DNA from: Terfezia claveryi
Lineage: Eukaryota; Ascomycota; Pezizomycetes; Pezizales; Pezizaceae
Direction of reading: 5' to 3'
Assembly (NCBI GenBank): GCA_015179025.1
Contig: WHUX01000067.1
Coordinates: forward strand, 62,001-126,000
Length of the DNA: 64,000 nt
Position 1 is the stretch's first letter. Every line of letters begins with the position of its first letter. Positions 12,307 to 24,476 of this stretch are shown piece by piece. Below the pieces are notes generated by a model, which saw only the letters and a list, made by a program, of their open reading frames with translations, had not been told where the DNA came from and ran no database searches. Made by a program: the position numbers and the translations under genes.

Positions 12307-15300
12307 ATGGGTGTTCCAAAGTTCTTCAGGTGGTTATCGGAGCGCTATCCCGCTATATCGCAGCTGATAGCGGAGAACCGCATTCCCGAGTTCGACTGTC
12401 TCTATGTAACGGCGCCCTTCATTCACTGTCTCGATGAATTGTCTGCTAAGATTTCTTACTCTATGATAGCTTGACATGAATGGAATTATCCACAACTGCA
12501 CCCACAAAGATGACGACAGTCCTACCTTCCGAATGACTGAGGACAAGATGTTTATAGCCATTTTCAACTACATCGAGCATTTGTTTGGGAAGATAAAACC
12601 CAAGAAGCTGTTCTTCATGGCCATCGATGTATGATTTAGATCTTGGCTTCAGAATTTTCCCGGACGAGTAATTAATGCATTGGTGGAATAGGGTGTAGCG
12701 CCGAGGGCAAAGATGAATCAGCAAAGGGCGAGGAGATTCAGGACTGCCTTGGATGCAGATATGGCTAGGTACATTGACCTCTCAGCGTATTTCCTGTGGT
12801 ATGTTTGCTAAATTGCTACTTCGAAATCATTAGACAGAGAGCGTTGAGGCAAGGTGTTGAGATGCCGGTATGACTTACGTGTTATTGTACCTTATCCAAG
12901 ATACTAATATATATAGAGCAACCCTCCTTTTGATAGTAACTGTATCACGCCTGGTATGTTGCTCTGAACCAGAAGATGGATATTCATGATGCTTATCCTA
13001 TGGTTTAGGAACCAAGTTTATGGCCAAACTCACGCAGCAGCTGAAGTATTTCATCCACAAGAAGGTAACTGAAGATACGGAGTGGCAAGGCGTGGAAATT
13101 GTTTTGTCTGGGCACGAAGTGCCTGGAGAAGGGGAGCACAAGATTATGGAGTACATTCGTTTGACCAAAGCGCAGCCTGACTACGATCCTAATGTTCGAC
13201 ACTGCCTTTATGGCTTGGATGCAGACTTGATTATGTTAGGGTTACTATCTCACGACCCACATTTTTGCTTACTAAGAGAGGAGGTCACTTTTGGACGAAA
13301 TCAGAAGAAGTCGAAAGAGCTGGAGCATCAGAATTTTTACCTAATGCATCTCAGCATAGTCAGAGAGTACCTTGAGCACGAATTTCAGGAACTCAAACAA
13401 CCAGGAGTACTTAGCTTCCCTTTTGATTTGGAGCGGATTATTGATGACTTTATTTTGTTGGCCTTTTTCGTGGGGAACGACTTTTTACCAAACCTCCCCA
13501 ATTTACATATTAATGAAGGAGCCCTTTCACTTATGTTTGGAATCTACAAGAATATCCTACCAAAAACGAATGGGTATATCAATGAACATGGGTCCATTAA
13601 CTTGGCCCATTTGGAATTATTGTTGCAGCAGCTTGAGGAGGTTGAATTAAAATTCTTCGAACAAGAATGCTCTGATGCAAATTGGTTCAAAGGAAAACAA
13701 CACTCGAAGATGCTACAGATGGAAAAAGCTCGTCCAAAGGGACGCCTAGTTCTGACGACAGGCGAAAAGGAGATTTTCCAAGGGATCAAGAAGTATGTCG
13801 AAAAGGTTATTGAACACAAGGCCTTCCAGCCTTATGACTTGCCTGTGTCACTAAAGGCGAGCGAAAGAAAGTTTGTGGAGGATCTTGCGGGGGCGTTGAG
13901 ATTAAAATGGGATTCAATACGAGATGAGGACACGGAGGATAGGCATCTTCAGTTGCAACCATTTCCAGCTGGAGATGAGAGCTCAGATAGCGAGGATGAG
14001 GGTGAGGGCCAGGTGGCAATTCTGAGGGTTTTGAGCAATTACAGCAAAGCGCCGGTCGTGGATATTACACCTGAGCAAGCCCAGGAGGATTTAGAAAGGA
14101 AGTATAAGGAAAAGTTTGCAGCATGGAAAGACGAATACTACAGGAGCAAGCTAGACTTCAGCCTCTACGACGAGAAGGAGTTAAGAGATTTGGCGGAGAA
14201 TTATGTGGAAGGATTGCAATGGGTTCTTTTCTATTATTATCGCGGTGTTGCTTCTTGGCCATGGTTTTACCGGTACCATTACGCTCCAAAGATATCAGGT
14301 ATACCTACCTCCTACTCCCATCAGGAGTAAAGAATCTGACTAGTGACTTTAGATATTCGCAAGGGCCTGCAGGCGAACCTCAACTTCAAGCTGGGAAAAC
14401 CATTCAGGCCTTTTGAGCAGTTGATGGGTGTCTTACCGGATCGTAGTAAAGAGATCGTCCCTCAAGCATATTGGGTATGGATCCTGTCCATTCTTCGCTA
14501 AGCCGCAAATGCAAACTAATGGTTCATATCACATCTAGGATCTCATGACGAGCAAGACCTCACCAATCATCGACTTCTACCCTCGGGACTTCGAGCTTGA
14601 CAAGTCGGGGAAGAAGCAAGACTGGGAAGCAGTCGTCAAGATTCCGTTCATAGATGAGAAGAGGCTACTAAGTGCGATGGCGACAAGGGAGCAGAATATT
14701 TCAGAGGAAGAAAAGGCTAGAAATAGCTTTGGCGTTACTCTGAAATTTTCTCATGACCCAGAGATGGACTTCGAATATCCAAGCTCTTATGTCGGTATCT
14801 TCCCTCCTATTGAACATTGCAGCTGTGTGGTCAACATTTTCGATTTACCTACAATCGAAGGACTTAAGCTTGTTATTGGTCTATGTGATGGAGCAAAGCT
14901 TGGGAAAGATGCATTGGCCGGTTTTCCAAGCTTGAGAACTATTCCCCATACCGCGCAGTTGGGATTTCATGGAGTCAATGTTTTCCAGATGGATTCTCGT
15001 AATGAGACCATAGTACTTACGCTACTTGATGCTTTTGGTGGTGATAGCCGGGTTGTGGCGGCTAAGGAAAAGATTGGGAAGAGAGCATTTGTTGGTAGGT
15101 TACAACAGCTCAACCTTCGTTAAGTAGTTGTACAGGGACTGATGTTGTTTAGGTTATCCATTTTTGCAGGAGGCTCTGATCACCTCAGTCTCTGATGAAC
15201 TATTCAAATACTTCCCAGATGACAACGGGCAGATTATTTCGATGCCCCATGGTCCTTACGAAGTAGAAGCGTGGAAGCGGAAAGCGGAACGGATTGAAGG

Positions 15301-17014
15301 CCAGTATAGCAAGCGCTTTGCCATGGTAATTGGGCCGGTGGAGGTAGTCATGCATGTGGCAATGTTGAAGGGCCTCAAACGTACGGATGATGGAGCGATG
15401 GTGAAAGATTACGCAGTGATACCAGGGACTGAGACCGACTTTGCCGCTCAGACCATCGTATTCGAGGTTGCTAGCGAGGATCAGCGTTTCCTGGAGTCTG
15501 CAGCTGCTGACGTTACTGAGGAGTTCCCCGTTGGGTCCAAGGCTTTCTATCTGGGCGACTTCAACTATGGCCGACCTCTAAGAGTTGCTGGACATAGTGG
15601 AGGGAAGATGAGTATTCATCTCCTAACGGAAAAGAGCAAGGAACCACAATTTGGCCATCAAATTGCAGCACAGGTGGAGAACCATAATCCATATGTTCCA
15701 TCATACCAGGTCGCTCGAATGCTCGGCATTAACCCCTTGGTTTTGAGCAAGATCACGTCAAGCTTTTCTGTCATGGTCGATGACGAGCGCCAGAATCTTG
15801 GGCTAAATCTCAAGTTTGAGGCAAAGAAGCTTAAGGTCCTTGGTTACTCGAGGAAACGAGGCAATGGATGGGAGTTTAGTGAGAAGGCCATTGCATTACT
15901 TAGGGACTATATGCAGAAATTTCCGGAATTTTTTCGGGCATTGCAAAGAAATCCTCAAGGCGATATCTACCAGGACACGGAATTCTATCCAGCTGATATA
16001 GTGAAGCAGAAGATGGCTGAAATCAAGAATTGGCTGAAGAATATTCAGTCTCGAGGGCTCGAGAAGGTGTCCCTCGAAGCCCAGCAGCTGGATGGGGATA
16101 CGGTCAAGCGAATTGAAGCAGCAGTGGACGAATGGCTCGCTGAGAGTGACCAGAAAGTTTGGGGCATTAACAATGTTCCTAGGAGGGCCCTTCTGAAACC
16201 ATCGGATGCTGAGCATCGCTGCTCAGATCAGAAATTCGTCATCGGTGATAGGGTGGTGTATGTACAAGACTCTGGAAAGGTTCCCATTGGAAGCCGTGGT
16301 ACAGTGATTGGACTCACTCAGACAACGAGGCTTACCCTGCTTGATGTGGTCTGGGATGTCACATTCATGAGTGGAACTACACTTGGTGAAAGATGTTCAC
16401 CTTTCAGGGGAATGACGGTGCCGGTGGGCTCTGTTCTTAACTTAACCAACCGTCAAGTGGTTGCCATGTCTGCCGCTGCTGCGTCAAAGCAGGTAGTGCA
16501 AAAGGCAGCAACAGGCCTAGTCCCCGTTGGATCTACGGTAAATGCGCCAAACCCTCCACCATTGAGGGGTGGCTACAGCAATGTTGTGTCTGGAAGTGGT
16601 GGCCGTGGTGGACATGTGAATGGTCGCCAGAATGGCCAGGCTAGCGGGAGAGAAGATCATACATTACCGATTCATCCTCGACCTTCTCATCAGGGTGTTC
16701 ATAATCAAAATCATAAGGGCCCAGTTTCTAGGGGAAATATGGCAAGAGGCGGATTTCAACCGCAAAGGCCTCCGGTGATTATGCAGCGCCCGCAGAATCA
16801 GAACCCAGTTGCTACACCAGCTGCTACTCCTATTGAGAATGGGAAACCAGATGGGCGCGTGTTGCCTAAGAGCTACCAGGCTGTGCCACCTCCTCCTACT
16901 TTTAATAGAGGCAGAGGTAGAGGTACGTCTAGAGGTACACCTAGAGGAGGCCAAGCAAGAGGCGGGCATGGGAGAGGACGCGGTGTTGTTCAACCACCAC
17001 TAGCTCAGGGTTAA
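12307..17014 (+). CDS. XRN1: Cytoplasmic 5'-3' exoribonuclease Xrn1 (Kem1)
   Basis: Degrades decapped 5'-monophosphate mRNA in the cytoplasm. Nine exons: 12307-12405, 12470-12628, 12692-12768, 12834-12867, 12917-12953, 13009-14298, 14353-14474, 14539-15094 and 15153-17014, giving 1411 aa, the usual length. The start MGVPKFFRWLSERYP is diagnostic of Xrn1. The nuclease core shows CLYLDMNGIIHNC (rebuilt across intron 1), GVAPRAKMNQQRARRF, GHEVPGEGEHKIMEYIR, LYGLDADLIMLGL and FVGNDFLPNLP. FVGYPFLQEALI is rebuilt across the last intron. The C-terminal ~200 residues are a low-complexity tail ending in RG/RGG repeats, common in fungal Xrn1. The two shortest exons are 34 and 37 nt. It converges with SPC3. 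Confidence 0.97.
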
Positions 17015-17486
17015 AGATAGTTTCCCATAGTGATAGGTGGGGAGGTGCTAAATGCGAATAGTGGCGGGGTGGAACGGAAGTGTGGATAGGAGTTGTGGTT
17101 TGTGGGAAATACGTTGGAGGAGGCGGAGTAGTGATGGAGGAAGCGATCGTGGGGGCTGGAGAAATTGAAGCTTGTGGATAATTGTTCATCTCATATTGTA
17201 TGGACTACTGGCGGTGTACTGTGGGTAGACTTGGGCTCATGTATTCATGTAAAATTGCATCATGGGGCGCTTGGCTTTACCTGTGGTCTTCGTAGCGATA
17301 GTTGTAAGGGGTGGAAACATTAGTTAAGGCGCCTCGCTGCAATTCGTGATAAGAAATATATCCAGGACATAAACGTTTCTATAAGCCAAATTTTGCTCTC
17401 AATATAGTCTTCATCATGGTATCATAATGCGCCACCACACCTCACCCTCACCATAGTATAAAATTCCTCTCCTTATCTCCATCCCC
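17015..17486. other. Convergent 3' intergenic region of XRN1 and SPC3
   Basis: No gene seen; contains the 3' untranslated regions of both flanking genes. Confidence 0.5.
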
Positions 17487-18214
17487 TTAATTATTCTTCG
17501 TCTTCAACGGTGGGAACGAGAACGACCCCGCCCCCTTCTCATTCCACGTCAAAGCGCCCACATGCGGCTGTATATTCCACCCAAACGTCAACGTGGCATT
17601 CTGTTCTCTGAATCTATTCGTAACATCGTTGATGACGTATTTCGCGCGCCGATTGCGGAGCTTGAGCTTTGATTTTTCTTTGGAAGGGATGATGATATCC
17701 CAGATGATGGCGTCATTGAATTCGTATTTGCGGCCCGGGTATGACGCGGTAAGGTAGGCGAAAATCTGTTTGGTGTTCCAGTGGAAGAGGGATTCCAGAT
17801 CTAAAAGTAGTTTTAGCTTTGGTGAGAGAAGGAGGAGGCGGGGGAGGGGGTGGGAAAAGATATTACCAGCTTCAAGATCGAATCTTATAACCGCTTTCTC
17901 AGTGGACCTTGAGGTGTAGTATTGGTTTTGATAGCCTTTGACTCTATTTCACCTCCCCTCTCTCTCACACACATCAGCAGTCATGTTCATATGTTTCATA
18001 TCATTTTCCAACAATCCCCCTCCGGCAATAAGTAACAACAACCAAACAGAATCCCAAAAAGTACTCACATCTCCACATTCCTAACATTGACCTTCACGTC
18101 CCCCATCTCCTTCCGCAGAACCATACTCGACGCCGCAACCAGCAATCCAACCGCAAAGGCTACGGATGTGAAGAACCCGAAGAGGTTCTGGATCCGTACG
18201 AGGGAGGAGTGCAT
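17487..18214 (-). CDS. SPC3: Signal peptidase complex subunit 3 (SPC22/23 family)
   Basis: Essential non-catalytic subunit of the ER signal peptidase, a type II membrane protein with its main domain in the lumen. Exons 18214-18069, 17943-17867 and 17800-17487 give 178 aa. One membrane segment follows MHSSLVRIQN at about residues 11-33 (LFGFFTSVAFAVGLLVAASS). The luminal domain holds YYTSRSTEKAVIRFDL, DLESLFHWNTKQIFAYL, the family motif NDAIIWDIII, and LTFGWNIQPHVGAL. The second junction joins NVEI to VKGYQNQYY. Length and motif order match the family. Confidence 0.93.
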
Positions 18215-18741
18215 TGTTGCTTGTTCTTTTATTGTTTGTTGTTCCTTTTTTTTTTTTTTTTTTTCTGGGGGGGTGGGGGGAGGCGCCGACTGGAACAATG
18301 AGCTCGTATTGTTTTATATCTTCTCCCTATATCCTATATCCAAAGTGGTCGTGGTTGCGCTTACCGAATATGTTGGGGCGGTCGTCACAACAAGAGCTTG
18401 TATGCGGAACAACACGGTGTTTCTAAAGCGTAGGATGAGGCTAAAAGTGCATAGGTTTTATTAAGCAGAACTTGAGGGTAATTATTCACGGAGCTGTACC
18501 CAAAGTCGTACAAGTGTCGACATTGTCTCGAGACTACAGTTGACATTTGATGATTTCAAGGTTTGTATAGTACAGTCAAGCCATTATTGTGTAATATACA
18601 TGTTTTAGGAATCAACACAGGCCAAGGTCCTCATCAAACATTCCAAGCTACGCATGCTAATATACCATCCCAAATGAGTCAACAAACAAAAAACATACGA
18701 GGAAACACAATCCGCTGTCAGTAGTCACCCACAGGAATAGA
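18215..18741. other. Intergenic between SPC3 start and NUP120 end
   Basis: Contains a 19-base T run (18246-18264) followed by two G runs, i.e. an A-rich tract in the SPC3 5' untranslated region. The remainder has no recognisable gene. Confidence 0.5.
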
Positions 18742-21700
18742 TCAGACAAAGAATCCCCCATGCAACAACAGCCCCTGCCTATCCGTCTCCCTCTGGTATT
18801 CATCCACTATGTCCTTCAACGTCAATACCTGCCTCTTCTGCGGCCCACTCGCCATCCCCCCCTTTTCGCTCTCTTAGCATCAGTACCACCTCCCTTGCCA
18901 GCCTCCCCTGTACCAATATTATCCGCATCCGTCCTGTTGCTGCTCAATATCCACGCCTGATCCTCATCAACACAACTTAGGACATTAAGAAGGGCGAGGA
19001 ATCCATCTGTGACGCTCTTTGCCTGGGGATCTGACGAGCCTACGTTGGCAGTCTTGAGACGCTGGAGTCGTTGATGCAGGACTGATGCCGCACCACGGTA
19101 GTCACCCCGTTCAATGCGCCAGGCATAGAGAACTTTGTGGAAGGGAGGGCCGTGTGTAACATCTAGAATGGTCTCACATTTCTCTGAGAGGGCTTCGTCT
19201 ACCTCATCTTGGAGGCCAACGAAGGGGTAGCTGGTGAGGCGAAGACCTTGATCTTGCTCGACCATGGCTTCGATGAGTTCACTTAGAGTGTGGAGTTGCC
19301 TGTTCCCATAGTTAGCATAAGGCCTTAGAATTCACGATGCAAGAAAAGACGCGTACAAGCTCTTGTTTGTGTATTGCATCAATGTGAGATACGCTTCGTC
19401 GAAGTTTGAGATCTTCAATGACGCCTGGAACATCTTCGAAAGTATTCCCATCCTCAAAATTTCATCCTCGGCCTTTACTCGCATCCCTTGTTAGTACACA
19501 TCTCAAGTACAAACGGGGCCTATTTTCTCACCTCCTTTCGCAAGGTGTTTAACGCAGCTCGGCAAAAGTCCGCCACATGGCCCCATCCTTCACACTCCTC
19601 AAACAGTCTCGCAATGTGCATGTAGTACTGCGGCAGACCAGATCCAAAGGAATGTACTTCACCATCCCCAATGACATCACGCACAGCGTTATCTGGGTAT
19701 TTATCGAGCGAGAACCCGAGCCCACCCGCTGCTCTCTTAAAAAGTACTACTGCCTTTGCATGATCTCCATTCTTGACGTCTATCCTGCCCTTCAGATAAC
19801 AACCCCAAGGAGTATTAGGCAAAAATTTCTGGAATTTCGTTGCCAATGCAGTGGGATTTGCCCCGATCAATGTACTCGCCACGTCAAGTACCCCCCACTC
19901 ATGTCTGAGATTTAGCGAAGCTAGGAAGTTCCTGATTGTTGAGGATAGCGAATCGCGAGTCAGTGATAGATCGTCTGGCAAAACAAGTTGGAGCACAGAT
20001 CCAGTCTTAGCGATTGGTTTTGAATCGGGGGAATCCGAAACCTGTAATCCTGATAGTGTAGCGGTGAGAGCATCCTCTGGAGTCGGATGTTCCGGCATGG
20101 ATGTCAATTTCCTTGCCATCCATTTCAAAATTTCGTACTCTTTAAGGTAAGTGATCAGTTGGCTGAACAATTCCTCTCCATTGATCATGATCTTGTTCTG
20201 GCTGTCGGGAGGGAATGTAGCTATCGTGACAAGTAATGTCAAGTTGAATAAGATGGTATAGTTAATATTGATGACCTCCTGCGCTCCCTTAACCAACACC
20301 CTGGCCCCAAACTCTGTCAGTCTTGATGACCCAGTTTCCTTGGTTGGGCAAAATATGCTAGATAAGATTGCTTGAATAGTATTTTCGGGCCGTTCCAACA
20401 CCATGAATGTGTTGTCGATTTTTTCCAGCACATGCCTTGGAACCTTCCCTGTGATACACCGCTCAAGAAGGTTCCACATCCTGTCATTAACTGAAGCCAT
20501 TGGATCCTCAAGTGTTTCTTCCTGGAGAGCGATAATGCACTGTTCCATATCATCCGTTTGTATACTGCCCACCAGGTCCGCAGCTGCTCTGATCAGTAGT
20601 ATAGCCTGACTAAGTACAGCTGGGTTCATATTCGCACCAAGAGTGGAAGTTGTACTATCAGTCATCACCTTATAAAGCTCTTTGGGAGCAGCTAGGTTGT
20701 GCACAATCATTTCCGTCTCTGTACACTCTCGTAACGCTGTGAGGCCATCCGCATTCACAGCCCAAATATAGCCCATCACAGGGTCATAAACGAGAGAAAG
20801 GGCCTCTCCTCGTTGTCTATCCAGTTCCACACACAGACGTACAAAGCGGTCCCATTGTAAGCCAACTTCGTGTTTGAACTTCTCCAGATTTACATTTCCA
20901 TCTTTCGTCTTTTGCAACTCCACTGCACTAGCCACTATCCTCCCTACTCTTGCTTTTAAAGACATTGTCCTGCTAGTGCGGATATTTAGTGCGCGGGAAA
21001 AATGTTGCTCGTAAATTGCGAGGGATGCCTCGATTACCGACTCCGGGAATCGTTCAGGGTAAAATATCCACTCCATCCATCGCTCTGTAACATCTCCGAA
21101 AATCGGTGTTGAGGGTACTTTGCCTGTGAAGGAGTGTATGGAATCAGTAGTGGACGTTGCCCAGTGATTCCAGGCCTCTGGAATGGTCTGAATGTGGAAT
21201 TGGAGGTTCTGGATTTTGAAACTGGTGTTACTCTTCCACAGTATCCACATATTCTGAACGCCGGGTTTAGACTTCGACACAGGAGTTACCCTGAAATCCG
21301 ATATTATCCAGATGGAGCTAGCTGTGGGTGGCATTGCATCAAAGATGTTCTCTTTGTACATATCCTCCAAATGTGAGAATCTTCCTTCTACATCACCATG
21401 CCCTATCCAAAACTTGAATGAACCCGTAGATACAGGGGAATATGTCACCAGGTAGAAGAGATGGTTGCAGCTCAATGTAGTTCTGATGACGGATAATAGT
21501 TGCGCTGGTGCCGGATGAATCAAGGTCTTGATATTGGAGTCGTTTGGTGGCTGGTTCATCAAATCGGAGACATGTAGTAATTGTTGTCTCTCATACGACC
21601 AAACTTTCAGGGTATGATTGATAGAAACTGTGAATAGGAGGGTATGGCTCCTTTCAGGTGCTGAATAGCCCACTATGGCAGTGCCCTCTTCAGATTCACG

Positions 21701-22808
21701 ACCACCCTTAGGAGTGAAGAACTCTATCGAGATGACTGTAGAATGTGATACATGTGTATCTTTATACCGTGATGTTCCTGACGTTACCCATGGCAGTTTA
21801 TTCCTGAATATACTCAAGACACCTGTGTCACTGAATTTTTTCTCGTAATATACAGCCTCTGTTACGTCCGCTATTGTTCACTGAAGTATCAGCCACTATT
21901 CTGGTTTTTGAGTTGGCAAAACTCAATTAGCACTTACGATCGTCTTCCAACCCCCTCTCGAGCTTGAGAAGGTTTCCATCTTGCAAGCTCACGAGGATCC
22001 GCTCATGATCCACTGCGACTAGAAAATGTGGGGAAGAAAGAGAGAAGGCGGATGGATAAAAAGTCCGGCAGAATTCTGGTTCCTTCAAATTTCCCAAGCC
22101 TATGCCACCTCCCCGGCCGGCTTTAGCCGCTGCTACAATACCTCCCCCACCCCTCAAAATCTCCCCCTTCAAAGTAAGAGTGTAGATAATGTTTACCACC
22201 GTCATCACATAAACCGTTACCTCATCCTTGTTTGGTACATCAGCAAATGCCACACAGTTCTCCCTAATTTTATCCGGAAAATGGAACCGCAGGACCGGTG
22301 TTGTGACGTCAACTCCGATGGTTGCTTCCTCCGGGCCCTTCATCATATCCACCGCCTGTATGCTCAAAACTTCCCATTCCTCCACGACTCGATAGAGTAT
22401 ATTTCGAGGACTTGTCCCATATCTCCGGAAGTATACCGAGGCGGCTCTAGCAAGGCTGTTGGATGCGAATATTGCTTCTATATCCCTTTGTTTCTCTGTC
22501 GTAGACCCACTTTGGCTTGATGGTGATGCCGATCGGATATGTATACTCCTCCGACGTGGGGCTTGAGTCGCTGATGCTCTATGTGATGGTAATCGAACGT
22601 TTACGACGTTCGGGGCTGTCGATGATGCAGTTGCGGCATCAGTGCTAATGCGCGTCTCTTTGAAGAGGACACAAGCACGTTCAGCCATTGTATCTGATCC
22701 TGTATATTGTGCAGCCTGCAGTGGTGAGCCTCGGAGAAATCGGGTTCTGTAGGTGTTGTTGGCCGATTTGTAAAGACGCGTGACAACAAAGCTGGAGCAC
22801 TTTTCCAT
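18742..22808 (-). CDS. NUP120: Nucleoporin Nup120 (Nup160 family)
   Basis: Scaffold subunit of the Y (Nup84/Nup107) complex of the nuclear pore. Model: 22808-21938, 21870-19532, 19472-19357, 19299-18914 and 18872-18742, giving 1280 aa, within the family range. The N-terminal beta-propeller region includes LLFTVSINHTLKVWSYE. The C-terminal helical region includes AEDEILRMGILSKMFQASL and FDEAYLTLMQYTNKSL, joined by splicing to QLHTLSELIEAMVEQDQG. The 19531-19473 intron ends at an AAAG acceptor chosen by phase. The last intron (18913-18873, 41 nt, GTACAG...CTAAG) is uncertain. Without it the frame runs through a G7 run into a stop; with it the conserved KRQVLTLKDIVDEYQRE tail is read. A missing base in the G7 run would give the same effect. 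Confidence 0.9.
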
Positions 22809-23213
22809 TGTTGATGTCTAGCTACTAATTGCCTAACCGCCAAGCAAAACTACATCACGTGGTCGCAACGCTTCCAGAGGAGTTGCTAGACTGTTCCTTA
22901 CTGCGGGTGATATCTTGCGTCATTAATCATTAAGTACATGTAACTACGGTACCCTAATTCTAGGTGAAGATCGCGAAATGTAAGAAAAAAGTAGTGAAAA
23001 ATCGGTCTAAACCCAGGCACCAGGTCCATCAAAAGCTTTGTTTCAGGTCCATAGTAATCCAAATCCCAAGCACTTCACACACCCCAAAAGTTGCCGTCCA
23101 AAATTTCGGTCCCCGTCTTATATACGTAGATATGTAAGCATTGGCCCCAATAGAAACCCAGATTGACAAGCAAATTCAAGCTCCCTCTTAAACTCCTGGT
23201 ATCCCAGTTGTGC
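22809..23213. other. Intergenic between NUP120 start and the unnamed gene
   Basis: Contains the NUP120 promoter and the 3' region of the next gene. No gene seen. Confidence 0.5.
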
Positions 23214-24210
23214 TCACGCGGCCAATTGAATGCCTTGTTTCTCAGGCGTGGAAAACTTCTTCAATTCGCTATCCTGGATCGACTCCGCCGGTATTTCTTT
23301 CTTGAAAGCACTTGTAAATCTCGCAGATGGGGTTGTGGCTGAGGAATCCCCGCCAAATCGTGCAAAAATGCCCCGTTTCTTCGGTTTATTATCATCCAAT
23401 TTGATTTCTTCGAAACTGTCACCAGGGACAGTGCATTCTTCAATTCTTACCGGAGGTGACAGCTTGGTCAACCTCTCAAAACTTGGTCGAGTAGAACGGC
23501 CATCTAGTTGCAACGAAGGCCTTGAGGGGTCAATGATAGGGGATCGTGCAGAGATGTCCTATTCGTTATATGTAAGAGCTTGTACGCTTTGAAATGGAGG
23601 CGAGTTGGGGTACACACAAATGACCGTCGATATCCTTCGCATGATTCCCGTGGAATTGTAAATGGCTCATCCATCGATGTACGATCTATGGGTGACTCCG
23701 ACTTCCCACCATTTCGTTTCCAGAAACTTTTCTTCTCGGTCGGTGAGGGCTTGATTTTATCCATACATATTAGCTGCAATGGTCATCTCAGAAACCCGAT
23801 TTTAGTGACATACAGGTAGATATACACCACTGTCATTGACGACTGGTAGTGAACGAAAAGTAAGCTAGGGTACATCATTTGGCATTCGTTGACCTACCAC
23901 TCAACTTGTACTCTCCAGCGAATTCGTCCTCCTTGCCCCGTATAATTGAGAGAGCTTTCCCCTCGGTACCGGTTGGACTCTCTGAGCCCTTTGAATCAAA
24001 GCTGGTCGATAGAGAGAGGGGTGAATATGGTCTACCCAAAATCGACCCGGCATATATGTCACTAGACTTTGCTGGAGATTTAAAATGCTCTGTGTTTGTT
24101 GTCTTCGAACTACTCGAGGCAGATGATTCAGTTGACCTTGTAAACTGGAGCGTCGGAGTCACCTGAGGAGCTTTGCGAAAAGGATTTCGAATTGATGGCA
24201 TGGGCGGCAT
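23214..24210 (-). CDS. Small unnamed protein, probably conserved in ascomycetes
   Basis: Four exons read 24210-23898, 23842-23814 (29 nt), 23749-23618 and 23558-23214, giving 272 aa. The product begins MPPMPSIRNPFRK and is S/T-rich and basic. It has spaced motifs that look like linear interaction sites: GRPYSPLSLSTSFDSKGSES, VVNDSGVYLPPSPTEKKSFW (created by splicing in the 29-nt exon) and KKRGIFARFGGDS near the C-terminus. The GVYLP|PSPTEKKSFW join is preferred because phase is kept and a GCTAAT branch-like site lies about 20 nt before the acceptor. No catalytic domain, signal peptide or membrane segment is visible. I do not know the function. The exon 3/4 junction (GTGTGT donor) is less certain. 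Confidence 0.7.
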
Positions 24211-24443
24211 CTTATTTGTAAGACGGTGCTCGAGGTCGTCTATATCAGGTATTTGCTATGAGATATTATCCTTCGAGAATGATCAGTTTCGACCTTCCTA
24301 GGACTGGAAGAGTCGAAGAAACAATGCAATGTTAGGTTTCAGGAAGGAGCTCCAATTAGTCTAACGGATGTACTCTGGTACGAAAAACAGCTGCTTAAGT
24401 TGTCTCTGAAGGGGGCTTAGTTCATGTAGGACCTTGACGTCGC

Positions 24444-24476
24444 GGAGATAGTGCGCCAACCAGACTAGGAGATAGT
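24444..24476. repeat. Microinsertion with 9-bp duplication
   Basis: GGAGATAGT occurs at 24444-24452 and 24468-24476. Between them lie 15 nt, GCGCCAACCAGACTA, the reverse complement of the TAGTCTGGTTGGC end. Confidence 0.8.
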
